This document shows positions 46,750 to 53,922 of a stretch of DNA of 64,000 bases, one piece after another. The stretch spans positions 1-64,000 of the forward strand of contig NZ_PSNW01000007.1 in assembly GCF_002930645.1 (NCBI RefSeq). Reading direction: 5' to 3'. The notes under the pieces are model-generated. The model saw only the letters and a list, made by a program, of their open reading frames with translations. It was not told where the DNA came from and ran no database searches. The stretch comes from Solimonas fluminis. GTDB taxonomy: Bacteria; Pseudomonadota; Gammaproteobacteria; Nevskiales; Nevskiaceae. How positions within the stretch are numbered: the stretch's first letter is position 1; each line of letters begins with the position of its first letter. The position numbers and the translations under genes are program-made.

Positions 46750-47766
46750 TTAGTCCAGCGGCTCGATCTCCACGCCGGGTTCCGGTTCGAGCCGGGCCGC
46801 CAGCGCGGCGCTGGCCTGCACGCGGCCATCGTCGTGCACCACCAGCACCTGCGCCAGGCCCAGGCGCCGCGCCAGCGGCTGCCAGCCCTGCGGTCCCGAA
46901 ACGAACAGCGCCGCGCCGGCGGCTTCGGCCCAGCTGCCGTCGGGATGCACGACCGTCAGGGCACGCAGCCCCTGCGCCGGCCAGCCGCTGCGCGGGTCCA
47001 GCAGGTGGGAGTAGCGGCGCCCCTGGTATTCGAACCAACGCTGGTCGTCGCCATGCGTGTTGACCGCCTCGCCCCGGGCATCCAGGGTCGCCAGCAGGCC
47101 GGGTTGCTCCGCGGGACCGCGCGGGTCGCGGATGCCGATGCGCCAGGCGCGCTCATGACGCTGGCCGCGCACCGCGAGATTGCCGCCGGCATCGACCGTG
47201 GCGTCGGGAAAGCCGTGCTGCGCCAGCAGGTCCAGCGCCGCATCGACGATCCAGCCCTTGGCGATACCGCCGAAGTCCCAGCTGATGCCGGGCGCGGGTC
47301 CATAGCGGTCGCTCTCCTCGTAGCCCGGCGCGGCCCGCAGCGCGGCATGCGCCGCGGCGATCTCGCCGGGCGGCGGCGGCGCACTGCGGATGCGCGCCAC
47401 GTCGTCGAAGCCCCAGAGCCGCACCAGTGCACCGATGCGGGGCTCGTAGGCGCCGCCGGTCTGCAGGTGGATGTCCCAGGCACGGCGGAACAGCGGCCGC
47501 ATCGCCTCGGGGATCGCCACTGCCTCACCGTCCGCGAGGCGGCGGTTGATGCCGCCCAGGGCACCGGGACCCCAGGCCCACCAATCGCGGCCGAAGTCCT
47601 CGATCAGGCGGCGCACCGCCAGCACCGCCGCCTCGGCATCGTGGCGCCGCCCGCGACAGGCCACGGTCACCAGCACCTCCGTGCCCATGGCCAGGAAGCG
47701 CCGCCGCACGATCGCCGGCGTCTGCAACCGCAGGCCGCGCACCAGCAACGGCCGCACCATCATCAT
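46750..47766 (-). CDS. apbE: FAD:protein FMN transferase ApbE
   Basis: A 338-residue ApbE. It covalently attaches FMN to a Thr/Ser in target proteins via a phosphoester bond. Visible motifs are MGTEVLVTV near residue 27, DFGGIAKGWIVDAAL (substrate/Mg region) near residue 180, and the C-terminal HLLDPRSGWPAQG near residue 260. No obvious lipobox, so cleavage or anchoring is unclear. Its probable substrate, an FMN-binding protein with a flavinylation motif, is encoded two genes upstream in the same operon (48694-49305). GGAGG precedes the first of three ATGs. Confidence 0.93.
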   Translation of the reverse strand: MMMVRPLLVRGLRLQTPAIVRRRFLAMGTEVLVTVACRGRRHDAEAAVLAVRRLIEDFGRDWWAWGPGALGGINRRLADGEAVAIPEAMRPLFRRAWDIHLQTGGAYEPRIGALVRLWGFDDVARIRSAPPPPGEIAAAHAALRAAPGYEESDRYGPAPGISWDFGGIAKGWIVDAALDLLAQHGFPDATVDAGGNLAVRGQRHERAWRIGIRDPRGPAEQPGLLATLDARGEAVNTHGDDQRWFEYQGRRYSHLLDPRSGWPAQGLRALTVVHPDGSWAEAAGAALFVSGPQGWQPLARRLGLAQVLVVHDDGRVQASAALAARLEPEPGVEIEPLD

Positions 47767-47797
47767 GCCAAGCCTCCGGACGGCGGATGGAGGAAGC

Positions 47798-48688
47798 CTA
47801 TTGCCTCTTCCGGCGCGCGCTGCTGGTGCGGTACATCATCCAGATGCCGCTGATCGCCAGCAGCATCGCGGCGATGCCGACGAAGTTGATCACCCAGGCC
47901 CCGTAGTTGCCGAACAGGCGGCCGCTGTGCGCATCGACCAGCACGTGCTCCAGCGAAACACTGGGGCGGGAGTAGGGCATCAGGCGCGAGCGCTCCGCCT
48001 CGGGCAGCGGCTGCACCTCGGACCAGTCCACCGCGGTGGACGCGACGGAGGTCCAGGTGTTGCCCTCGTCCAGGCTCTGGAACGCGTCGAGGTCCTGCAC
48101 CGCGATGCTGCCCGGGTGACCCTTCACGCTGCCGATGCGGCGGATGGTCGATACCGGCAGGATCGGCGGCGTCAGTTCGTCGATGCGCTCGCCCTTGGGC
48201 GTCAGCAACAGCAGGCTTTCCGCCGCCGCGACGAACAGCAGCGGCTTTTCGGCGCTGCCGCCCTGCACGAAGCCGCGCAGCTCACGGATCGGGGTTTCGA
48301 GCGGCCGGGCATCGATCAGCGTGTAGTCGCTGGTGGAGGCCAGCCAGTAGTCGCCGGCGCGGAAGCCCGCCTGCGGCGGCTCCGGATGCAGGCTGTAGAG
48401 CCGCATGACCCAGTCCCAGTCGACACGCTTGGTGTCATAGCCCCAGCTGGCGCTCTGGTTGATCAGGAAGCCACTGAACCCCAGCCAGATCATGAAGATG
48501 AAGGCGAACAGGCCGGCGCGCTTGTGCCAGTCGCGCAGGATCACGTTGAGGTTGCGCTTGGGCCTGGCCGGAGCCTGGGTCCGCGCCGCGACGAGGCGCA
48601 CACGCTGGCGCCAGCGCTGCCAGCGGGCGCCATGCTCGCCATGGGAGGGCGGCGGCACCTCCGCCGCGATGGTCTGGGTTTCGGACAT
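47798..48688 (-). CDS. PepSY-domain membrane protein
   Basis: A 296-residue membrane protein of the PepSY-associated TM type. An N-terminal cytoplasmic region contains a His-rich start (SHGEHGARW), the first membrane helix with conserved HKRAGLFAFIFMIWLGFSGFL is near residues 55-80, a large periplasmic domain follows, and the last helix is near residues 260-285 with LVDAHSGRLFGNYG just before it. Such proteins carry electrons, often with haem, across the inner membrane to periplasmic flavoproteins. It lies 5 bp after the FMN-binding gene, so the two likely form a transmembrane reductase pair. Confidence 0.87.
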   Translation of the reverse strand: MSETQTIAAEVPPPSHGEHGARWQRWRQRVRLVAARTQAPARPKRNLNVILRDWHKRAGLFAFIFMIWLGFSGFLINQSASWGYDTKRVDWDWVMRLYSLHPEPPQAGFRAGDYWLASTSDYTLIDARPLETPIRELRGFVQGGSAEKPLLFVAAAESLLLLTPKGERIDELTPPILPVSTIRRIGSVKGHPGSIAVQDLDAFQSLDEGNTWTSVASTAVDWSEVQPLPEAERSRLMPYSRPSVSLEHVLVDAHSGRLFGNYGAWVINFVGIAAMLLAISGIWMMYRTSSARRKRQ

Positions 48689-48693
48689 GGGAA

Positions 48694-49305
48694 TCACCTC
48701 GCCAGGGCATCGAGCGCCAATGCGGTACGCGCCATGCGCTGCATCATCTTCACCGAGTAGGTCGCCCCGGAGACGTTATCGACCTTCTTGTCGATGCCGT
48801 TGCCGGAGGCGCGGGCCCCGACCAGCTGCTGCAGGAAGGAGCGCTCCGCGATCTGCTCGCCGCGCGACTCGCGGTAGATCAGCACGCGTCCGAACTCCAC
48901 CGCTCCGTTCTGCACCACGAAACCGGAGGTGGTGGGGACATAGCCTTCCTTGCCGATGTCGTCGAAGATCCAGGCCGTGCGTCCATTGGGCGCGCGCCAG
49001 TAGCGCAGGCGGGCCTGCGGGTAGCGGCGGCCGTAGACGGCGGACAGTTGCGACTGCTTGGCATCGTCCAGGTCCAGCGTCGAGGCTGGCGGCACCGTGG
49101 CGCCAAACGCCTCGGTCAGGAAGGCCTCGGGGGTCTGGAAGGTCTTGAACAGCTCGAAGGCTCCGGCCACCCGGGTCACCGGCAATGCCAGCAGCGCCAG
49201 CGCGCCACCCAGGAAGGAGCGCCGCGAAGCCGCCACTGCCGGCGCCGGATGGACAGGAGTTTCAAGCTTGTCAGGTGAAGTCGTCATCGTTATCGGATCG
49301 TTCAT
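48694..49305 (-). CDS. Exported FMN-binding protein (ApbE target)
   Basis: A 203-residue protein with an FMN-binding (NqrC/RnfG-type) domain. The flavinylation motif DNVSGAT puts the modified residue at Thr182. The N-terminus has a twin-arginine-like signal (SRRSFLGGALALLAL, Arg28-Arg29). Encoded with PepSY and ApbE, it is the obvious covalent-flavin electron carrier in the periplasm. The start at 49305 lacks a good ribosome site; an alternative ATG at 49287 exists. The leader (49357-49438) holds tandem hexaloop hairpins and a terminator, so expression probably needs antitermination by the ANTAR protein at 49933-50541. Confidence 0.88.
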   Translation of the reverse strand: MNDPITMTTSPDKLETPVHPAPAVAASRRSFLGGALALLALPVTRVAGAFELFKTFQTPEAFLTEAFGATVPPASTLDLDDAKQSQLSAVYGRRYPQARLRYWRAPNGRTAWIFDDIGKEGYVPTTSGFVVQNGAVEFGRVLIYRESRGEQIAERSFLQQLVGARASGNGIDKKVDNVSGATYSVKMMQRMARTALALDALAR

Positions 49306-49356
49306 GGGTGGGCGAACCGGCCTGCCTCGTACGCCGAAGCGTCCCGAGGGCAGGCC

Positions 49357-49438
49357 AAAAAAAACGTCCACGCCCCGGTTCTGGCCGGTGACGTGGACGT
49401 CGGTGTCCTCGAATGCGGGCGGCCTCGTCGCTGCCCGC
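49357..49438 (-). ncRNA. ANTAR-type antitermination leader (leader A)
   Basis: Hairpin 1 (49438-49415) is a 9-bp stem with one A-C mismatch and loop GACGAG. Hairpin 2 (49408-49395) is GGAC-ACCGAC-GUCC. The 5' arm of a terminator (ACGTCCACG, from 49400) overlaps hairpin 2; its 3' arm ends at 49364 in a run of eight U (49364-49357). Hairpin 2 and the terminator exclude each other, the standard ANTAR antitermination layout. Confidence 0.8.
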
Positions 49439-49449
49439 GGGATAAAAGT

Positions 49450-49465
49450 AGCAATCGCTATGCCA
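49450..49465 (-). promoter_or_regulatory. Sigma-54 promoter of the FMN-binding/PepSY/apbE operon
   Basis: TGGCAT-AGCGA-TTGCT on the minus strand, ideal -24/-12 spacing. The predicted start at about 49439 falls directly before leader hairpin 1. An inverted repeat CCATGT-N11-ACATGG lies just upstream (49478-49500). Confidence 0.85.
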
Positions 49466-49500
49466 GTATTTTGGATGCCATGTTTAAGCGACTGACATGG

Positions 49501-49932
49501 TGTGCTTTTTCGGGGCGGAATCATCGGCACGCGCGGATCGGTTTGGCGGCTCGGCGCGCTGCGGATGGGCGCGGCCGCGCGGTGCTGGTGCGGGATTGCG
49601 CCATGGCAGGGCCCGCCGACGAGGAGAGCACCCGTCTCGGCATGCGGGCCTCGAAGGGTTCCGGGAGACCGGCAGGCGCTCATCCGGCGCCCTCCTGACC
49701 CGCCTTCATGGGCAGGCATGAAGGCTTTGCCTCTCGCGCCTCCCCCGTCCCGGCACTTTTCCGCGGGCGGGATGAGGGAGGCCCGCGGCGGCGCCGTCCA
49801 TGGGGACTCCTGAATGACCCTGGGTGCCTGCGTCGGCCCGGTTTCGCGCCCGGTCTCGGCGGGGGCCGGCGTTCGCCGGCCCCCGTGATCCGCCGCAGGC
49901 GATGACGCCGGGTCATCGCCGAGGGGCAGCGA
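49501..49932. other. Intergenic region downstream of the ANTAR gene
   Basis: About 430 bp with no convincing gene. Two GC-rich inverted repeats are visible: CCGCGGGC/GCCCGCGG at 49761-49788 and an 11-bp stem at 49861-49884 (GGGGGCCGGCG and its complement) that could end the ANTAR transcript. The rest is unassigned. Confidence 0.55.
49861..49884 (-). terminator. Hairpin after the ANTAR gene
   Basis: An 11-bp perfect stem with a very tight loop lies about 50 bp downstream of the ANTAR stop. It lacks a U-run, so this is only a candidate terminator. Confidence 0.4.
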
Positions 49933-50541
49933 TCATCCCCCGAGCTCACTCCACACATCCGCCGCGCTCAGCAGCGTCCGCGCGAAGTCACCGATGCGCT
50001 GCTTGCGATCCATCGCCATGCGGCGCAGCAGGTTGTAGGCGGCGGCCTCGTCGAGGTTGCGCCGCTTCATCAACAGGCCCTTGGCCTTCTCGATGTCGCG
50101 CAGGTCCGCCAGGCGCGTCTTGGCCCGATCCAGCTCCTGCCGCAGCGCCTGCTGCATCTCGAAGCGTGCGATCGCCAGATCCAGCAATGCACTGAAATTG
50201 CGCCGATGCTGCAGGTCGTCCACGACATAGGCGCTGACGCCGGCGTCCAGCGCACGCCGCGTGGTCTGGGCGTCGCTCTGCTCCGCCCAGAGCACGATGG
50301 GCCGCGGATGCTCGCGGTACATCTCGCCCAGGGACTGCAGGATGTCCCGTCCCGGGGCGCCGACGTCGATGAACACCACCTCGGGCTTGTGCAGCGCCAC
50401 CGCCATGGTCAGGTCGGCATGCGTGTCCAGCCGGGCCACGACCAGGTGTCCTTCCGTTTCCAAGGCCTTTTCCAGCAAGGCCAGCCTTTCCTGGTCGTCG
50501 TCGACCAGCATCACACGTAGTTTTGTGTGCTCCGAAACCAT
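49933..50541 (-). CDS. ANTAR-domain response regulator (NasT-like RNA-binding antiterminator)
   Basis: A 202-residue protein. An N-terminal receiver domain (residues 8-120) has the acid triad Asp14-16 and phosphorylation site Asp59; the usual Lys is replaced in AYVVDDL, as in NasT relatives. A linking coiled coil (about 125-150) leads to a C-terminal ANTAR domain (about 150-198, IEKAKGLLMKRRNLDEAAAYNLLRRMAM). ANTAR proteins bind two tandem hexaloop hairpins in leader RNAs and prevent termination. Four such leaders lie within 11 kb on either side, so this is their likely regulator. The gene has its own sigma-54 promoter (50576-50592). No NasS-like sensor or histidine kinase is in the window. 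Confidence 0.92.
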   Translation of the reverse strand: MVSEHTKLRVMLVDDDQERLALLEKALETEGHLVVARLDTHADLTMAVALHKPEVVFIDVGAPGRDILQSLGEMYREHPRPIVLWAEQSDAQTTRRALDAGVSAYVVDDLQHRRNFSALLDLAIARFEMQQALRQELDRAKTRLADLRDIEKAKGLLMKRRNLDEAAAYNLLRRMAMDRKQRIGDFARTLLSAADVWSELGG

Positions 50542-50575
50542 GGGTAGTTCCTTCTCCCGATCCCCGCCAAATATG

Positions 50576-50592
50576 TTGCAAGGCAGATGCCA
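50576..50592 (-). promoter_or_regulatory. Sigma-54 promoter of the ANTAR gene
   Basis: TGGCAT-CTGCC-TTGCAA on the minus strand. The predicted start is about 50566, leaving a short leader of about 25 nt that has no hexaloop hairpins. The regulator is thus in the same sigma-54 regulon as its targets but not subject to the leader control. Confidence 0.8.
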
Positions 50593-50707
50593 CTTTTCAG
50601 CCAGAAAGCGACGTTCATCAGATGTTTGTAGGGAAGAATCACCTCCTGCCCCCTTGACAAGCTTTTTACGGATAGAATCCGGCTACCTGATTGCATCGGA
50701 GCCGGGC

Positions 50708-51142
50708 GTGCGCCTCTCCCTCTACACCGATTTGTCCCTGCGACTGCTGGTTTATCTCGGCGGCAATACCGACGGAAAACCGGTCGGTACGGCGCGCATC
50801 TCGGAGCAGCTGCGCGTTTCCACGCACCATCTCCACAAGGTCGCACAGGGCCTGCGCAAGCTGGGATACGTCGAGACCGTCAGCGGCCGCCTCGGCGGCC
50901 TGCGCCTGCTGACGCCGATGGACCAGCTGCGCATCGGCGACGTGGTCGAGGCCATGGAAGGCAGCGGCCGGCTGGCCGACTGCAAGCGCGGCCCCTGCTC
51001 GCTCAACGGCGCCTGCCTGCTCAAGTCCGCGCTGGATGCCGCCGAGCGCGGCTTCCTGGACGAACTGAAGAAGTACACGCTCGCCGACGTGGTGCAGGGC
51101 CCCACTTTGGTGCGCCTGCAGCGCCTGCTGCGCGCGGCCTGA
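50708..51142 (+). CDS. nsrR: Rrf2 family NsrR-like iron-sulfur regulator
   Basis: A 144-residue Rrf2 protein. The winged helix is at residues 1-70 (LYTDLSLRLLVYLG, ISEQLRVSTHHLHKVAQGLRKLGYVETVSGRLGGLRL), and cluster ligands Cys92, Cys97 and Cys103 have the spacing x4/x5 of E. coli NsrR, a nitric-oxide-sensing repressor. The start is GTG at 50708, preceded by GGAG; no in-frame ATG gives the family N-terminus. It is divergent from the ANTAR gene and convergent with the truncated haemoglobin gene, which fits a nitric oxide response. The name is given on the ligand spacing and context and is not certain. Confidence 0.82.
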   Translation: MRLSLYTDLSLRLLVYLGGNTDGKPVGTARISEQLRVSTHHLHKVAQGLRKLGYVETVSGRLGGLRLLTPMDQLRIGDVVEAMEGSGRLADCKRGPCSLNGACLLKSALDAAERGFLDELKKYTLADVVQGPTLVRLQRLLRAA

Positions 51143-51167
51143 TCCCATCCGCATCGCTGGAAAAAAA

Positions 51168-51196
51168 GAACCCCGTTGGCCAGCCCAACGGGGTTC
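51168..51196. terminator. Bidirectional terminator between nsrR-like and haemoglobin genes
   Basis: A perfect 12-bp stem GAACCCCGTTGG/CCAACGGGGTTC with a 5-nt loop is preceded by a run of seven A (U-run for the minus strand) and followed by TTCAGTTT. It ends both convergent transcripts. Confidence 0.88.
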
Positions 51197-51254
51197 TTCA
51201 GTTTGCGAGGCCTGAACCGGACGAGGAGAGGAGCGCCGGTCGAGGCTCCGCATC

Positions 51255-51725
51255 CTACCGGGTGACAATGACCCGAGTGAACGGCGCCAGCGCCGCGATC
51301 AGGTGATTGCAGGTCTTGTACGGAACGTTGTTGCGCTCGCAGGCGTTGTAGGCCGCTTCCACCACCGCGTTGAACTGCGTCATGGTGATGCCGAGGTCGG
51401 CATGCGCCGCGCTCATGCTGGCACCCTGGTACTCGACCGCGCCGCCCAGCACCATCTGCTCGAGCTGGGTGTTGAGCGCGATCTGGCGCTCCACGTTGCC
51501 GAACTCGCGGAAGATGTGGCTGATGCGGTTGTCGAGCATGATGTAGTAGAACAGGCTCTCCACCCAGGCATGCACGCCGGCCGCGCCGCCGAAATCGTCG
51601 AGCGCGCTCTTGGGAATGCCGAGGATGGGCTTGGTCTTCTGCTCGCCGGCGAAGGCGGGCTGGGCGGAGGCCGCCAGCAGCGCCGCGCCGGTGACAAGGC
51701 TGAGGCCGATCTTAGAAAGCTTCAT
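51255..51725 (-). CDS. Exported group 1 truncated haemoglobin
   Basis: A 156-residue truncated haemoglobin with a signal peptide (residues 1-26, AQPAFAG), which is uncommon because most are cytoplasmic. The globin core has FGGAAGVHAWVESLFYYIMLD, VLGGAVEYQGASM and the proximal (F8) His108 in AAHADLGIT. Two cysteines (129, 139) could form a disulfide in the periplasm. Group 1 members bind oxygen and can dioxygenate nitric oxide. It lies 25 bp after the DUF3034 gene behind ANTAR leader B, and the NsrR-like gene nearby supports a link to nitric oxide or haem redox. Confidence 0.87.
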   Translation of the reverse strand: MKLSKIGLSLVTGAALLAASAQPAFAGEQKTKPILGIPKSALDDFGGAAGVHAWVESLFYYIMLDNRISHIFREFGNVERQIALNTQLEQMVLGGAVEYQGASMSAAHADLGITMTQFNAVVEAAYNACERNNVPYKTCNHLIAALAPFTRVIVTR

Positions 51726-51750
51726 GATGTGTCTCCTGTGTGATGTCCGG

Positions 51751-52791
51751 TCAGAACGTGGCGTGCATCGACATGTAGAAGCCGTTCTGGTCCTGCGCCA
51801 CCGAGATGTTGCCGAGCATCAGGTAGGCGATGACGAAGGACAGGTTCTTGTTCGGCGCATAGGCGAAGAAGACGTCCATCCAGTCGCTTTCCTTTTCCTG
51901 GGTCAGGGCATCTTCGACACCCGGCAGCAGGTTGCCCAGCAGGCCGGTCAGGCCCTCCAGCGGCAGGCCGGCGAGACTGACGCTCTTGCCGTCGAGGTTG
52001 TCGCCGTGCTGCTGGTACTCGAAGCCGATCGCGGTGTTCTTGCTCAGGAGATGGGCAACGGACGCCTCGAAGCGGAACTCCTTGTCGTTGGTGCAGCCGT
52101 CGGCGCTGCACTCGCCGAAACCGGTCAGGCCGATCTGGTTGGCCGAGGTGTAGCGCACGGTGAAGTTGACCAGCGTGCTGAGCGGGAAGAACACCTTGGT
52201 GGCGGCCAGGTAGGCTTCCCAGTCCTTGGCCTTGTTCGCACCCAGCGTGCGGACCAGGTCACCGGTCTTGTTCTCCTTGTACAGGCCGCCGATCGCCACC
52301 TGCGGAATCCAGCTGTCCGAGGTGTAGACCGCGTCGCCGAACAGGCGCAGCTTGGCGCCGTAGACGTCCATCTGCAGCGTGGAATTCCAGGGGTCGGTTC
52401 CCAGATCCAGGCCGCCCAGGGCCTCGGCCACGAGTGCCACCGTGTCGAGGTTGGACAGGTTCAGCGACAGCTTGTGCGTGGCATAGGACAGCTCGAAGCG
52501 GTCGTAGAAGCCGATCGCGCCGCCGAACACGTTCAACTGCAGCGCCGGCAGGTTGGCATAGGTGTAGCCGATGCCGCCGTTGATGCCATCGCGGGTTTCA
52601 TAGCCCGTGATCGTCGCCCAGGGCACGGCACCGCCGCCGCCCGCACCGTCCACCGTGAACACACCGCCCGTGAGGAATACCTTGCCGTCGTTGTAGCCGG
52701 CAGACGCCAACCCGCTGTGCATGGCCGCGGCCGCGCCGAAGATCGCGGCGCAGGACCAGAGGCGAAGCTTGCTCCCTTGTGACCCATTCAT
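51751..52791 (-). CDS. DUF3034 family outer-membrane protein
   Basis: A 346-residue exported protein. The signal peptide (residues 1-32, ending LASAG) is followed by the DUF3034 start (GKVFLTGGVFTVDGAGGGGAVPW), repeated amphipathic beta strands and a C-terminal aromatic residue (MSMHATF), all pointing to an outer-membrane barrel. Function unknown. The ATG at 52791 has AAGGAG upstream. First gene of a two-gene unit with the truncated haemoglobin, preceded by leader B with hexaloop hairpins and a U9 terminator. Confidence 0.85.
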   Translation of the reverse strand: MNGSQGSKLRLWSCAAIFGAAAAMHSGLASAGYNDGKVFLTGGVFTVDGAGGGGAVPWATITGYETRDGINGGIGYTYANLPALQLNVFGGAIGFYDRFELSYATHKLSLNLSNLDTVALVAEALGGLDLGTDPWNSTLQMDVYGAKLRLFGDAVYTSDSWIPQVAIGGLYKENKTGDLVRTLGANKAKDWEAYLAATKVFFPLSTLVNFTVRYTSANQIGLTGFGECSADGCTNDKEFRFEASVAHLLSKNTAIGFEYQQHGDNLDGKSVSLAGLPLEGLTGLLGNLLPGVEDALTQEKESDWMDVFFAYAPNKNLSFVIAYLMLGNISVAQDQNGFYMSMHATF

Positions 52792-52847
52792 CTTTGAAAC
52801 TCCTTGTTTGTGGTACCGCCGGAATCGTTCCGGCGTCCCAACCGCCC

Positions 52848-52929
52848 AAAAAAAAACGTCCACGTTGGCCGGCTGCGGTGCCGACAACGTGGACGTCTCT
52901 GTCCGTTCGGGGCGGGCGACTCTGTCCGC
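52848..52929 (-). ncRNA. ANTAR-type antitermination leader (leader B)
   Basis: Hairpin 1 is GCGG-ACAGAG-UCGC (52929-52916) and hairpin 2 is GGAC-AGAGAC-GUCC (52904-52891). A 12-bp terminator stem (ACGTCCACGTTG and its complement, 52896-52885 with 52867-52856) ends in nine U (52856-52848). Hairpin 2 shares its 3' arm with the terminator 5' arm, so the two exclude each other. A further hairpin (GAGCCC/GGGCTC, 52955-52941) lies at the 5' end of the leader. Confidence 0.82.
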
Positions 52930-52969
52930 TCCCTGTTTGCGAGCCCTGTGGGCTCACTGCTTCAAATCA

Positions 52970-52985
52970 AGCAAACGCCATGCCA
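52970..52985 (-). promoter_or_regulatory. Sigma-54 promoter of the DUF3034-haemoglobin unit
   Basis: TGGCAT-GGCGT-TTGCT on the minus strand, predicted start about 52959. It lies inside the 210-bp gap after the tonB-like gene, separating the two units. Confidence 0.85.
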
Positions 52986-52989
52986 CTTA

Positions 52990-53004
52990 TGATGCATTGC
53001 ATCA
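52990..53004. promoter_or_regulatory. Perfect palindrome abutting the DUF3034 promoter
   Basis: TGATGCA-T-TGCATCA is a perfect 7-1-7 palindrome, five bases upstream of the -24 element and overlapping the stop codon of the tonB-like gene. Each arm contains the GATGCAT core seen in NsrR sites, so the NsrR-like protein encoded nearby may bind here. Confidence 0.5.
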
Positions 53005-53922
53005 CGAGGGCAGGAAGTTGATCGGATAGTTGGAGTAGGTGTAGGGCGGCACGTTCTTCGCCCCGAAGTTGAGCATGCGCACGCGCTGCAGGATCTTCTG
53101 CTCCAGATCGGGATTGCCGAAACTGCTGGAGACCAGGTCGCAGCGGGTCACCGAGCCGTCGGGCGCGATCGTGAGACTGACGACGATCTTGCCGGATCCC
53201 AGGTCGGCGCTCTCGCGTGCCGCGCGGCTGAAGATCGAGAACAGCGAGGACTTGTTCCGGTCGAAGGCGAGCTGCAGTTCCTTCAGCGAACGCGAGCCGC
53301 CCGCTTCTTCTCCGCTGCTGCCGGAATCGGCCTTGCCCGCACCCAGCGTGCTTTGTACTTCCGCGGTGCGCCGCGCACCGAGCGAGCCCGTGCCCTGCAC
53401 CGCGGTGACGCCGCGCCCGCCGTCGCCGATGCCGCGGCTACCGGTTCCGGCCGTGGCGGCGAGCGTTTCACCGCTGCGGCGGTCGCTGCTGGACACTGCC
53501 GACTCGCGCAGCAGCGCCTGCGGCCCGGCGACCGGCGTGCTGTCGCGCATCGAGGCCAGCTGGCTGCGCATGGCCATCAGGCCCGACTTCGCCGCGAGCT
53601 CGCGCGGCGCCGGGGCCGCCGGCTTCGTTGCGAGTTCGGCGGGCTTCTGCACCGGCTTCGGCAGCGGCTTGGGGATGGGCCGCTCCGCAACGGTGCGCTC
53701 CACGCGCGGCGGCGGAGCTGGCGGTGGCGGTGGTGGCGGCAGCAGGGTGACACGGACCGGTTCCGGCTCTGGCTGGGTCCCGGCGAACTCCCAGAGCTGC
53801 AGCACCAGCATGGCGGCCAGCACCATGGCGATGCACAGCAGCGACAGATTCCGGAAGCGGCGATCGGCCGCGGCGGTGATGCCCCACTGGTCTCCCAGCC
53901 GCAGCGTCATCGCCGCGCTCAT
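53002..53922 (-). CDS. TonB-like protein (AgmX/PglI-type C-terminus)
   Basis: A 306-residue energy-transducer-like protein. One N-terminal membrane helix (about residues 28-46), a Pro-rich spacer (PPPPPPPAPPPRVERTVAERP), a low-complexity middle, and a C-terminal TonB-fold domain (about 225-306, GKIVVSLTIAPDGSVTRCDLVSSSFGNPDLEQKILQRV) related to AgmX/PglI of gliding motility. It is last in an eight-gene operon with ExbB and two ExbD, so it forms the third part of an energised inner-membrane motor. Start overlaps the preceding exbD stop. Confidence 0.85.
   Translation of the reverse strand: MSAAMTLRLGDQWGITAAADRRFRNLSLLCIAMVLAAMLVLQLWEFAGTQPEPEPVRVTLLPPPPPPPAPPPRVERTVAERPIPKPLPKPVQKPAELATKPAAPAPRELAAKSGLMAMRSQLASMRDSTPVAGPQALLRESAVSSSDRRSGETLAATAGTGSRGIGDGGRGVTAVQGTGSLGARRTAEVQSTLGAGKADSGSSGEEAGGSRSLKELQLAFDRNKSSLFSIFSRAARESADLGSGKIVVSLTIAPDGSVTRCDLVSSSFGNPDLEQKILQRVRMLNFGAKNVPPYTYSNYPINFLPS

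Noticed and set aside
50654-50678. Sigma-70 promoter TTGACA...TAGAAT for the nsrR-like gene
   Set aside because: The spacer is only 13 bp, too short for a functional pair; the -10 alone may still be used.
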